NCBI GenBank assembly: GCA_903896545.1
Contig: CAITYF010000030.1
Span: 25,480 to 89,479 of the forward strand
Origin: an uncultured Myxococcales bacterium
GTDB taxonomy: Bacteria > Myxococcota_A > UBA9042
Direction of reading: 5' to 3'
DNA: 64,000 nucleotides
Below the pieces are notes generated by a model. That model saw only the letters and a program-made list of their open reading frames with translations, was not told where the DNA came from and did not search any database. Of this stretch, positions 27,344 through 35,602 are shown piece by piece. The position numbers were made by a program, and so were the translations under genes. Every line of letters starts with the position of its first letter. Position 1 is the stretch's first letter.

Positions 27344-28417
27344 ATGACCGGGTCGATTCCGCCGTCAGCGCCTTGGCTGTTCACTTGTCGTCACACCTAT
27401 GAGCTGACTTTGCTGGCGGAAATGCGCCTGCTGCAGTTGCCCGTCCAACGCAGCGACGTGCTCGCGCCAGGGCTGGTGCACGTCGACCTGCCGCGCGACT
27501 TTCCACTTCTGACTGCCAATCCGGCGTACGCGCTGCAAGTGCTGCCCAACGCTGTGGAGGTGTTCGCGCCGTCGATTCGCGCTTTGGCGGAGCCGATTGC
27601 AGATGCGCTTCGCGCGCAGCTGGACGGTCACACGGGAACGTGGGACGTGCACGCTTTGGTGCCGGGGCAGTTCAAGGGCAATCCCAAACCGCCGATGCGG
27701 CGTCGCGCCGACTTGATTCTGGACGCCGTGCTGGATCGTCTGAAGACGACCGCGCGCTGGGCGCTCAAGCGGCGAATCACGGGCGGTCGCGACGTCGCAG
27801 TTCTGGCGCAGTTTGTGCTCTTCGACGAAGGGCACGTGTGGTTTTCCATCGCGCCGGTGCAGCAGCTGGCTGCAGGTGGAACGTGGCCAGCGACGTTGCC
27901 GGCTGGTCTGGCGGAGGTGGCAGACGATGACGTCGCGCCGGCGTCCTCTTATCGCAAACTGGTGGAAGCCTTTGCGTGCCTGAACGCGGCGCCGGCTGAG
28001 GGCGACGTCTGTGTCGACCTCGGCGCTTGTCCCGGCGGCTGGACGCGTGTGCTTCTGCAACACGGGGCTCACGTGACAGCGGTCGACCGCGCGCCGCTGG
28101 CGCCGCACCTGATGGCCGATCCCCGCGTCACGTTCCTGCCGTCCGACGCGTTTGCCTACCGGCCTGAACAGCCCGTTGCCTGGCTCGTTTCCGATATTAT
28201 TGCTTTCCCCGAGCGGGTGGGCGAACTTCTCGTGCAATGGCTGCCCGATCGGCGTTGCGAACGCTTCGTGGTGCAAATCAAGTTCAAAGGCGAGCCGGAC
28301 TGGCCGGCGGTGCAAGCCGCGCAATCGGTCGCGACGCGTGCGGGTTATCACTTGATAACGCGGCACTTTTTCAACGACAAGAACGAGCTGACCCTGATGG
28401 GAAGGCAAGGAGACTGA
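27344..28417 (+). CDS. RlmM-like rRNA 2'-O-ribose methyltransferase
   Basis: 357 residues from the ATG at 27344 (AAAGGA upstream); a GTG at 27323 directly after the aminotransferase stop is an alternative. The C-terminal half is an FtsJ/RrmJ-type SAM methyltransferase: VDLGACPGGWTRVLL (SAM loop), DRAPLAPHLMADPRV, WLVSDIIAFP and FVVQIKFKGEPDW, supplying the K-D-K-E type catalytic set. E. coli RlmM, which methylates C2498 of 23S rRNA, has the same DLGACPGGWT and LMxxxxVTxL pattern and size (366). The N-terminal part would be the RNA-binding domain. Its stop is 1 base before dapB. Confidence 0.82.
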   Translation: MTGSIPPSAPWLFTCRHTYELTLLAEMRLLQLPVQRSDVLAPGLVHVDLPRDFPLLTANPAYALQVLPNAVEVFAPSIRALAEPIADALRAQLDGHTGTWDVHALVPGQFKGNPKPPMRRRADLILDAVLDRLKTTARWALKRRITGGRDVAVLAQFVLFDEGHVWFSIAPVQQLAAGGTWPATLPAGLAEVADDDVAPASSYRKLVEAFACLNAAPAEGDVCVDLGACPGGWTRVLLQHGAHVTAVDRAPLAPHLMADPRVTFLPSDAFAYRPEQPVAWLVSDIIAFPERVGELLVQWLPDRRCERFVVQIKFKGEPDWPAVQAAQSVATRAGYHLITRHFFNDKNELTLMGRQGD

Positions 28418-28418
28418 C

Positions 28419-29174
28419 ATGAGCGGAATTCGCGTGGCAATTGTCGGTGCCAACGGCCGCATGGGTCGGCATCTCTGCGAGCTGACCGAACTGGCGCCCG
28501 CGCTGCGTTTGGCTGCGCGCATCGTGGCACCTGGCGAGACAGGCGGCATCACGCTGGCGGAGTTGCCACCGGAGAGTGTCGATGTCCTGGTCGATTTCTC
28601 GCACCGCGCCGCGATTGCCGAAGTGGCCGAGTGGGTCGAGCGGTACGGCAAGCCGTGGGTCGTCGGCACGACGGGGCTCTCGGCCTTTGACGAGCAGGCT
28701 CTCGCGGACGCCGTCAAGCGGGCGCCGGTGTTTCTGGCGAGCAACTTCTCGATCGGCGTGGCGCTGCTCGCGGACTTGTGTGCGCGCGCGGCCAAAGTGC
28801 TCGGCGTGGAAGCGGACGTGGAAATCGTCGAGACGCACCACCACGGCAAGCGCGACGCGCCTTCGGGCACAGCGCTCTCGTTGGGGCACGCGGTGGCGTC
28901 GGCACGGGGTCAGGAGCTGTCCAACGTGCGGCGTGATGGTCGCGTGGGGCAGGTGGGCGAGCGTCCAGCGGGGGAAATTGGCTTCCACGCGGTGCGACTC
29001 GCGGACATCGTCGGCGAGCACGAGGTCCACTTCGGCTGGGGCTGTGAACGGCTGACGCTGAAGCACGACGCGCGCAACCGGCAGGTGTTCGCCCAAGGTG
29101 CGCTGCGTGCGGCGCAGTGGCTGGTCGGACAAGAACCGGGACGTTACGGGATGGCAGACCTGCTCAAGTCGTAG
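28419..29174 (+). CDS. dapB: 4-hydroxy-tetrahydrodipicolinate reductase
   Basis: 251 residues. N-terminal NAD(P)H Rossmann motif VAIVGANGRMGRHL (6-19), VDFSHRAAI, GTTGLS, and the catalytic signature ETHHHGKRDAPSGTA at 138-152 with the active-site His141/His142 and Lys144. It reduces the cyclic intermediate of the diaminopimelate/lysine pathway in the cytoplasm and so feeds peptidoglycan. Length is slightly below the E. coli enzyme (273). AAGGAG precedes the ATG. It starts 1 base after the methyltransferase stop, probably in one transcript. Confidence 0.95.
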   Translation: MSGIRVAIVGANGRMGRHLCELTELAPALRLAARIVAPGETGGITLAELPPESVDVLVDFSHRAAIAEVAEWVERYGKPWVVGTTGLSAFDEQALADAVKRAPVFLASNFSIGVALLADLCARAAKVLGVEADVEIVETHHHGKRDAPSGTALSLGHAVASARGQELSNVRRDGRVGQVGERPAGEIGFHAVRLADIVGEHEVHFGWGCERLTLKHDARNRQVFAQGALRAAQWLVGQEPGRYGMADLLKS

Positions 29175-29223
29175 TTGAGCGTTGTGGCTTGCACTCTGCG
29201 AGCGTAGCCGCGAAACTGCTTGT

Positions 29224-29245
29224 GCGTTCCTGCAGCGCGGAACGC
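29224..29245 (+). promoter_or_regulatory. inverted repeat overlapping the ribosome site of the zinc operon's first gene
   Basis: GCGTTCC (29224-29230) and GGAACGC (29239-29245) form a perfect 7-bp inverted repeat with an 8-base spacer, ending 3 bases before the ATG at 29249. It could be an operator (for example for a zinc-sensing repressor) or an RNA hairpin hiding the start. It does not resemble the known Zur consensus. Confidence 0.3.
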
Positions 29246-29248
29246 GGA

Positions 29249-29665
29249 ATGGACATGACCGAAGGCTTTGTCAACTTGCTGACTTCACTGCGTCTTTCCC
29301 GTCCGGGAATGGCGTTCGTCGTCGTCCTGTTGGCGCTGACCCACACGGCCAGCTTTGCCCACTTCGCCCTCGTCCAACACGAGCAATGCCCCGAACACGG
29401 CGATTGGATGCACGTGCACGGTGGTCCGGCGCACCACGCGGACGGTGCCGACGCGACGTGGCACAGTCAGGAAACGTCGGATGGCCACGATCACTGCGGT
29501 GCGCCGACGGCGTTGCGCGAACGCGTGGCCTTCCGCGCGCTCCAGATTCCGGCGCAGCAACAGCTATCGCACCTGCTTCCAACCGCGGATGTCGCGCCGG
29601 CTGCATCTCAGCTCTCTTCGCCGGTGACGTTGCGAACCGCGCCCAAGACTTCACCTCCGGCCTGA
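29249..29665 (+). CDS. His-rich DUF2946-like protein, first gene of the zinc operon
   Basis: 138 residues. One hydrophobic segment (GMAFVVVLLALTHTASFAHFAL) acts as signal or anchor. The following region is rich in His, Asp and Cys: HEQCPEHGDWMHVHGG, PAHHADGADATWH, SDGHDHCGAP, apparently a metal-binding extracytoplasmic loop. The C-terminal PTADVAPAASQL...TSPPA resembles the tails of DUF2946 proteins, which are often found with metal uptake or resistance genes. Start chosen at the first ATG (29249), with a second ATG two codons later. It probably chelates zinc in the periplasm; inferred from composition and neighbours. Confidence 0.65.
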   Translation: MDMTEGFVNLLTSLRLSRPGMAFVVVLLALTHTASFAHFALVQHEQCPEHGDWMHVHGGPAHHADGADATWHSQETSDGHDHCGAPTALRERVAFRALQIPAQQQLSHLLPTADVAPAASQLSSPVTLRTAPKTSPPA

Positions 29666-29782
29666 GCCCATCGCCGTCGACCTTCGACGTCTTTTGGGTT
29701 TGGCCGGTCGCGTCCGCGGAAGTCCCGTCGTTCGTGCCCGTCCTCCTGCATTCCGCATCGGGATGCGTGGAGCATATTGATC

Positions 29783-31003
29783 ATGTTGCGTATTATTCTT
29801 TCGCGCCGCACCGTCGGGAGTTCGCTCCTGCTGGCGTCGCTGATGTTTCTGACCCTGCCGGCGATCGCGCTTGCGTTGCCTGAAGCGCCGACGGACGCCG
29901 CGGCCATGGCGGAACTGGAAGCTGCCCTTGCCGCAGATGCGAGTGCCGCCGTGGAGGACGTTCCGCCCGTTGCGGATTCTTCCCTTATGCCCAAGATGGC
30001 GCTGATCTTCGACGGCACCGCCGCGTGGTTCAGTGACCGCGACAACCTGCAGGCGGGTGGACACGACCCGTACCGCACGGGCTTCAACCTGCAACAATTG
30101 GAACTCCACTTGGAGAGCAACGTCGACCCGTACCTGCACATGCAAGCGAATATCGTGTGGGGCAAAGATGGCGTGGAGTTGGAGGAGGCGTTTGCACAGT
30201 CGACTGCGCTGCCTTGGAACCTGCAGGTGCGCGCCGGCAAGTTCCTCACGCCGTTTGGGCGGCTGAATCCAACGCACCCGCACGCCTGGTCGTTTGTCGA
30301 CGCGCCTTTTGCGCTGACGAAAATGCTTGGCCCCGATGGCAGCCGCGGTCTGGGAACAGAAGTTGCGTGGTTGGCGCCCTTGCCGTGGTTCCTGGAAGTG
30401 CGCGCGGCGGCGAGTCACCCCGATGCGGAGACCGGGCGAAGCTTCGCGGGCGAAGACGGCAAGACGGTCGGGACCCTGTACGATCTGCTCTGGACCGGCA
30501 ATCTTCGCCAGTTCTTCGCGCTGACCGACGACTGGAGCCTGTACGTGGGCGTGTCGGAGCAACAAGGCACCGGTCCCAACCGGGAGGCAGACACGACGCA
30601 ACTCTACGGCGCGGACGTTTACCTGCGCTGGCGCCCCGTGGACGACGCGGATCGGCTGGCAGTGTCCCTGCAAGCGGAAGGTCTTTATCGGCGCCGGTCC
30701 TGGTCGGGGCAACAACTGAACGACTGGGCGGGCTACGCGCAGGTCGTCGCGGACCTGAATCCGCACTGGCAAGTCGCGGTGCGCGATGAGCAAGGCTCCG
30801 GCGTTCAGGATGACCCGCTCGATCCGCTCTGGACGGGGCATCGGCAGCGCTACACCGCGCAAGTGACGTGGTTCCCGAGCCACTTTGCCCGCATCCGGCT
30901 CCAAGGTTCCGCGGACATTCCGTCCTGGCGCGACCAGCCCATCTTCGCCGGCATGTTGGCGCTTGAAACCGTCATTGGCGCCCACGGCGCGCACGCGTAC
31001 TAG
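29783..31003 (+). CDS. outer-membrane beta-barrel protein of the zinc operon
   Basis: 406 residues with a signal peptide (cleavage near AIALA), an acidic Ala/Glu/Asp segment (~35-70) and a barrel-like body with alternating aromatic strands: FNLQQLELHLESNVDPYLHMQ, LPWNLQVRAGKFLTPFGRLNPTH, WLAPLPWFLEVRAA, WSLYVGVSEQQG, and a terminal strand ending LALETVIGAHGAHAY. Similar proteins next to ZnuABC genes are sometimes named zinc-regulated outer-membrane receptors, but there is no TonB plug here, so a porin-type zinc channel is more likely. A TTG at 29777 with GGAG 4 bases upstream is an alternative start. Confidence 0.72.
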   Translation: MLRIILSRRTVGSSLLLASLMFLTLPAIALALPEAPTDAAAMAELEAALAADASAAVEDVPPVADSSLMPKMALIFDGTAAWFSDRDNLQAGGHDPYRTGFNLQQLELHLESNVDPYLHMQANIVWGKDGVELEEAFAQSTALPWNLQVRAGKFLTPFGRLNPTHPHAWSFVDAPFALTKMLGPDGSRGLGTEVAWLAPLPWFLEVRAAASHPDAETGRSFAGEDGKTVGTLYDLLWTGNLRQFFALTDDWSLYVGVSEQQGTGPNREADTTQLYGADVYLRWRPVDDADRLAVSLQAEGLYRRRSWSGQQLNDWAGYAQVVADLNPHWQVAVRDEQGSGVQDDPLDPLWTGHRQRYTAQVTWFPSHFARIRLQGSADIPSWRDQPIFAGMLALETVIGAHGAHAY

Positions 31004-31012
31004 GAGGTTCTG

Positions 31013-31903
31013 ATGAAGAAGCTTTTGCTCCCGGTTCTCTTGTTGCTGCCGCTCCCGGTTCACGCCTTGACGGTCGTGGCGACGCTGCCATCGCTCGCGG
31101 CGATTGCCAAGCAAGTCGGCGGCGCTCAGGTGCAGGTCGAGTCGCTGACGTCGCCGCACCAGGATCCACACTACGCGGATGCCAAGCCGAGTCTCATCGT
31201 GTCGCTGAACCGCGCCGATGTGCTGGTGGTCAACGGCTTGGATCTGGAAGTCGGCTGGTTGCCGCCACTTCTGCTCCAGTCGCGCAACGCCAGGATCCAA
31301 AAAGGCGCGGCGGGCTACGTGGACGCGTCGCAAGCGGTGCGCCTGCTTGGTGTGCCCAAGGGGCCGATCGACCGCGCGATGGGCGACGTGCATCCAGGCG
31401 GAAATCCGCATTTCTTGCTGGATCCGCGGTCGGGCGCGCGCGTGGCGCTTCTTGTGGCCAAGTCGTTTGCCAAAGCCGATCCGCCCAACGCGGCGACGTA
31501 CCAGCAAAATGCCTCCGCGCTCGCGGCATCGCTCGATGCGCTGGCTGCAACGACGACGGCGCAGTTCGCGCAGATTCCCGCGGAGCGTCGCCGGATCGTG
31601 GTGTATCACGACTCCCTGACTTACCTTGTCGACTGGTTGGGTGTGAAGCAAGTGGCGACGTTGGAGCCGCGTCCGGGCATCGCGCCGAGCCCGCAACACG
31701 TCGCGGAGGTCTTGCAAGTGATCAAAAGTCAGAACGTGAAGGTGATCGCGCAGGAGGAGTTCTACCCGAAGAACACGGGCAAGACGCTCGCTGGCTTGGC
31801 GCACGGTGCGCTGGCGGTGCTGCCTGGCGGCGCGGATTTTCCCACCGAGACGTACGCGGTGCATATCAAGAACGTGGCGCAGGCGCTGCGGGCGGGCTTG
31901 TAG
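31013..31903 (+). CDS. znuA: zinc/manganese ABC transporter substrate-binding protein
   Basis: 296 residues. Signal peptide (MKKLLLPVLLLLPLPVHA), then a cluster A-I (TroA/ZnuA) binding protein. Likely metal ligands are His53 (HQDPHYADAKPS), His133 (VHPGGNPHFLLDP), His199 (VVYHDSLTYL) and the Glu pair at 248-249 (AQEEFYPKN). The long His-rich loop of E. coli ZnuA is missing; that role may be filled by the His-rich first gene and the permease tail. It captures metal in the periplasm and delivers it to the ZnuB/ZnuC pump. AGGAGG precedes the ATG; 9 bp after the barrel gene. Mn2+ rather than Zn2+ cannot be excluded. Confidence 0.9.
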   Translation: MKKLLLPVLLLLPLPVHALTVVATLPSLAAIAKQVGGAQVQVESLTSPHQDPHYADAKPSLIVSLNRADVLVVNGLDLEVGWLPPLLLQSRNARIQKGAAGYVDASQAVRLLGVPKGPIDRAMGDVHPGGNPHFLLDPRSGARVALLVAKSFAKADPPNAATYQQNASALAASLDALAATTTAQFAQIPAERRRIVVYHDSLTYLVDWLGVKQVATLEPRPGIAPSPQHVAEVLQVIKSQNVKVIAQEEFYPKNTGKTLAGLAHGALAVLPGGADFPTETYAVHIKNVAQALRAGL

Positions 31904-31918
31904 ACTGGGGGAGCGCCG

Positions 31919-32635
31919 ATGTTGTTGCACATCCAAGATCTGTGGGTCGGCTACCAGAACCGAGCGATCCTGCCGCCTATCACGCTGACCGTGGAGCCCG
32001 GACAGCTGTGGGCGGTGATTGGTCCCAATGGTGCGGGCAAGTCGACGTTTCTGCGGACGTTGCTGGCTCTCCAACCGCCCGTCGCTGGCACGGTGACACG
32101 CGGCGAAGGGCCGATTGGTTACGTGCCGCAGCGCAGCGAAGTGGACCCGGCCGTGCCGCAGCGCGTGATCGATCTGGTGCGGATGGGCGTTGAACGCGGC
32201 TGGCGGGTGCTGGACCCGCTGGCGGCCCGGCGCAACCCGGCGGTGCAGACGGCGATGCGCGATGCCAACGTGACGGAACTCGCGCGCACCCAGTGGCGTC
32301 GGCTGTCGGAGGGGCAAAAGCAACGCGCCCTTCTGGCGCAAGCGCTCGCGGGCGAGCCCAAGTTGCTCGTGCTGGACGAACCGACTTCGGCAATGGACGT
32401 GCACGCCGAGGCGGCGATCTTCAACGTTCTGGAACGGTTGCGTACCGACCGGCATCTGGGCGTCGTCGTCATCAGCCATCACCTTGCGCTCCTGGCCAAA
32501 CAAGCGACGCATTTTCTGCTGCTGGACAAGGACGAGAACCTGGCACTGGTTGGCGACCGCGAAACGGTCTTGCGCCACACGGCTTTCATCGAGCGGTACG
32601 GTCAGGTGCTGGATCGCGGAGGTCGTCATGGTTGA
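31919..32635 (+). CDS. znuC: zinc ABC transporter ATP-binding protein
   Basis: 238 residues. Complete ABC ATPase: Walker A GPNGAGKST (~35-43), Q-loop YVPQRSE, signature LSEGQKQRALLAQAL, Walker B LLVLDEPTSAMD and the H-loop His in VISHHLALL. It powers metal import through the ZnuB-like permease. Its last 8 bases overlap the permease start, so the two are translationally coupled. Confidence 0.93.
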   Translation: MLLHIQDLWVGYQNRAILPPITLTVEPGQLWAVIGPNGAGKSTFLRTLLALQPPVAGTVTRGEGPIGYVPQRSEVDPAVPQRVIDLVRMGVERGWRVLDPLAARRNPAVQTAMRDANVTELARTQWRRLSEGQKQRALLAQALAGEPKLLVLDEPTSAMDVHAEAAIFNVLERLRTDRHLGVVVISHHLALLAKQATHFLLLDKDENLALVGDRETVLRHTAFIERYGQVLDRGGRHG

Positions 32636-33635
32636 CACAACCTCCTTCTGGGCGTCGTGGGAGTTGTTCCGCGACGCCGCGTTGGCTGGCACGTTTGCTG
32701 GCGCCATGTTGGGCGCGCTGGGCGTGTACGTGCTGATCCGCCGCATGGTGTTTCTCTCCGCGGCGTTGTCTCAAGCCGCGAGCCTTGGCGTCGCCACCGC
32801 ATTCTGGGCGCAAGTGCAAGGCGCGCCGCCGTGGCTGGCTACGCCGACATTGGGCGCTCTGGGCGGCACGTTGCTCGCCACGGCAATCGCTGGGATTCCC
32901 GATCGGACGGGTCGCCGTGACGGCTTGTTGGGCGCGATCTACCTGGTCTGCGCCGCTGGTACGCTCGCCATCGGCACCAAAATTGTCCAGGAACTGCAGG
33001 ATATCGAGTCGCTGCTGTTTGGCTCCGGCGTCGCGGTTTTGCCGGACGACTTCCAAATCATCGCGTGGCTCGCGCTCGCGCTCGGTCTCGTCCAACTCTG
33101 GCTGCACCGCGGGTTGCTGCACGTTTCGCTCGACCGCGACGGCGCCCGTGTCCAAGGGTTGCCGGTGCGCTTTCTGGATTTCGTGCTCGTGCTTTCGCTC
33201 GCCGCGGCAGTGTCCGTCTCTACGCGGCTCCTCGGCGCGCTGCCCGTCTTCGCGTTCATGGTGCTCCCGGCCTTGGCTGCGCTCGACGTCGCGCAGAATC
33301 CTACCCAAGCGCTCCTCATTTCGGCGTTTCTGGGCGCGTTGGCGGGGCTCGGTGGCTACTGGCTGGCGTTCGCGGCGTCCCTGCCTGTGGGGGCGGCACA
33401 GACGTTGGTCGCCGCGCTGCTTGTGCTCACGGCGCGCGTCATGCACTTCACCGCGTCGCGCATTCTCGCGTGGCAAGCCCATCGCCACCACCACCGGCTG
33501 CAGCATCAGGCGCACGAACACGGTCCAGACTGTGGTCACGAGCCGGTCGCGCACGGCGATCACCTGGACTATCTGGTCGACGGTCACCTGCACCACCCGC
33601 ACGACGGGCATTGTGACGATCACGGGCACCAGTAG
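32628..33635 (+). CDS. znuB: zinc ABC transporter permease with His-rich C-terminal tail
   Basis: 335 residues from the ATG at 32628 (GGAGG 5 bases upstream). The ABC-3 permease core has about eight membrane segments (residues ~10-285), with the family motifs FLSAALSQAASLGVA and GALPVFAFMVLPALAAL. The last ~50 residues form a cytoplasmic tail with about 17 His plus Cys and Asp (HHHRLQHQAHEHG, HLHHPHDGHCDDHGHQ), not present in E. coli ZnuB. The tail may sense or hold imported zinc. Last gene of the operon. Confidence 0.92.
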   Translation: MVDTTSFWASWELFRDAALAGTFAGAMLGALGVYVLIRRMVFLSAALSQAASLGVATAFWAQVQGAPPWLATPTLGALGGTLLATAIAGIPDRTGRRDGLLGAIYLVCAAGTLAIGTKIVQELQDIESLLFGSGVAVLPDDFQIIAWLALALGLVQLWLHRGLLHVSLDRDGARVQGLPVRFLDFVLVLSLAAAVSVSTRLLGALPVFAFMVLPALAALDVAQNPTQALLISAFLGALAGLGGYWLAFAASLPVGAAQTLVAALLVLTARVMHFTASRILAWQAHRHHHRLQHQAHEHGPDCGHEPVAHGDHLDYLVDGHLHHPHDGHCDDHGHQ

Positions 33636-33643
33636 CCCGACCC

Positions 33644-33671
33644 TTCACAAAGCCGTGGAAAGTGCTACATT
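33644..33671 (+). promoter_or_regulatory. possible promoter for the DUF2330 gene
   Basis: TTCACA (33644-33649) and TGCTACATT (-10 TACATT at 33666-33671) with a 16-bp spacer. The leader would be about 20 bases and carries the AAGGAG site. Confidence 0.42.
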
Positions 33672-33697
33672 GTTCCGGCTTCCCAAGGAGATACCCC

Positions 33698-35587
33698 ATG
33701 ATTCGTCGCCTTTTTGCTGCTTGCCTCGCGCTGACCGCGCTTTTTGTCGCCTCGCCCGCGTGGGCTTGCGGCGGCTTTTTCTGTTTTCAGCAGCCCGTCG
33801 ATCAGAGCGCGGAGCGCATTCTCTACGTCGTGGATGACGCGGCGGTCACGCTGCACATCCAGATCAGCTACACCGGTGACGACGATCAGTTCTCGTGGGT
33901 CCTGCCGCTCGCCAAAGCGCCCGCGCAGAATGCGGACGGCACCTACCTGAACGTCGGCTCGGACGCCGTGTTTTCGATCCTCGAATCTTCCACGCGGCCG
34001 ATCTTCCAGTACACGGTCCCGAACCAGCCGACCAACTGCTACATCGGCGGCGGCTGCTTCGCGGAAGACAGCGGTACCGGCGGCGGCGGTGGTCCGAACG
34101 CCGGTGGCGGCGGCGGCGTCACCGTGTTGCTGAAGGAAAACGTGGGTCCGTACGAAGCCGTTGTGATCCAAGGCGCGACGGGTAAAGAAGTGCGCGACTG
34201 GCTGAACGCCAACAAGTACGTGCAGCCCGAATCGTCCGAAACGCTCTTGGACGCCTATGCCAAGCAGGGCAACGTGTTCTTGGCGCTGCGTCTGCAAAAG
34301 GACAAAGGCGCGGGCGACTTGGTGCCGATCGTCGTGAAGATTGCCGAGCCCGGTCCGTGCCTGCCGATTCGTCTCACGCAGATCGCTGCGGCGCCGGACA
34401 TGCCGATTGTGGCGTGGGTGCTGGCCGCGAAGCGCGCGATCCCGAAGAACTTCCTGCACGTGGTCATCAACGACGCGGTTGTCGATTGGCTGCAGTACGG
34501 CGCGAATTACAAGACGGTCGTGTCCAAGGCGGTGGATCAGGGTTCCGGCCACGCGTTCGCCACGGAATACGCGCAGCCGACGACGGACCTGAAGAAGAAC
34601 TACGTGAGCTTTGTGAACGCCGGTTGGAACACCGCGGCGCTTGCCAGCATCACCGACGCGAGCAAGTTCATGCAGACGATGTTCTCGCAGGGCTTCAGCG
34701 GCACGACCATCGTGCGCAACCTGTTCAAGAAGTACATTTCCAAGCCCGCGCAGTTCGCGTCGGTGGCGGATGCGGACTTCTACACCTGCATCCAGAACCC
34801 GTACGGCCAGGCCCCGTGCAGCGATTGGGAGGCTGCCGTGAAGGCGCAGCCCTTTGACGCGAAGGCGTTTGCCGCGGATTTGGAAACGCTGATCGTCAAG
34901 CCGATGACGGCGGTGGAAGGCCAGTTCTTCGCTGAGGGGCGCTACCTGACGCGCTTGTACACGACGATGTCGCCCGAAGAAATGACCAAAGATCCGATCT
35001 TTGCCTACAATGCGGGACTGCCCACGGTGGACCGCGTGCACACCGCGACGGCGCTGCCGATTTGCGAAGGTACGCAGACGATGGCGAGCAAGGTGGAGCT
35101 GACGTTTGCCGATGGCCACAAGCTGACGGTCGACGTGCCCAAGCCGGACTACCAGAATTGCTACTATCCCGGGAACGCGGCGAATCCGACGACCAGCACG
35201 CAGCCGCTCATCGCGGGCGGTGGTCAACCGGCGAAGCAAGTGCAAGTGCTCGACGAAAGCGGTGACCCGCTGGACATCCAGCCGCTGGGTACGGCGGATC
35301 TGGTCGACGCGGAGTTGAACAACGCCAAGGTGGGCACGCCGTCGCTGAGCGACGAGTTCAAGAAGTCGCTGCCCAAGGTCGATTGGGACCCGTACAAGGT
35401 CTTCACGCAGGGCACCGGCGGCACCGACGCGGGTTCGCTGAGCGGTGACGCCGCGTCCAACTCCGGCACGTCGTCCGACACGTCGACGTCGTCGTCCAGC
35501 TGCCAAGCAGGTCCGACGGCGGGCGCGAGCGGCTTGTTCGGCCTGCTCTTCGCGCTGGCGTTGGTCCTGCGCCGTCGCTTCGCGTAG
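33698..35587 (+). CDS. DUF2330 exported protein with MYXO-CTERM-like anchor
   Basis: 629 residues from the ATG at 33698 (AAGGAG 8 bases upstream). Signal peptide ends near SPAWA, directly followed by CGGFFCFQQPVDQSAERILYV, the start of the DUF2330 domain (residues ~25-330). A Gly-rich loop (GTGGGGGPNAGGGGG) interrupts it. The C-terminus has a Ser/Thr linker, Cys, a hydrophobic stretch and RRRFA: a MYXO-CTERM-type signal, known to be processed by a myxosortase and to put proteins on the cell surface. The domain has no known activity. An MFS gene follows by 15 bp. Confidence 0.88.
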   Translation: MIRRLFAACLALTALFVASPAWACGGFFCFQQPVDQSAERILYVVDDAAVTLHIQISYTGDDDQFSWVLPLAKAPAQNADGTYLNVGSDAVFSILESSTRPIFQYTVPNQPTNCYIGGGCFAEDSGTGGGGGPNAGGGGGVTVLLKENVGPYEAVVIQGATGKEVRDWLNANKYVQPESSETLLDAYAKQGNVFLALRLQKDKGAGDLVPIVVKIAEPGPCLPIRLTQIAAAPDMPIVAWVLAAKRAIPKNFLHVVINDAVVDWLQYGANYKTVVSKAVDQGSGHAFATEYAQPTTDLKKNYVSFVNAGWNTAALASITDASKFMQTMFSQGFSGTTIVRNLFKKYISKPAQFASVADADFYTCIQNPYGQAPCSDWEAAVKAQPFDAKAFAADLETLIVKPMTAVEGQFFAEGRYLTRLYTTMSPEEMTKDPIFAYNAGLPTVDRVHTATALPICEGTQTMASKVELTFADGHKLTVDVPKPDYQNCYYPGNAANPTTSTQPLIAGGGQPAKQVQVLDESGDPLDIQPLGTADLVDAELNNAKVGTPSLSDEFKKSLPKVDWDPYKVFTQGTGGTDAGSLSGDAASNSGTSSDTSTSSSSCQAGPTAGASGLFGLLFALALVLRRRFA

Positions 35588-35602
35588 CCCGACGCGCAGC
35601 CG

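Noticed and set aside
29175..29248. Zur box upstream of the zinc operon.
   Set aside because: No sequence resembles the known AT-rich Zur consensus. Only the GCGTTCC/GGAACGC repeat is present and is listed separately at low confidence.
29651..32746. An open frame of about 1,031 codons on the minus strand across the zinc operon, and similar long frames at 33665-36751 and 14144-16486.
   Set aside because: They are antisense to genes with clear motifs. High GC depletes stop codons, and their translations are Arg/His/Gln-rich strings with no domain or ribosome site.
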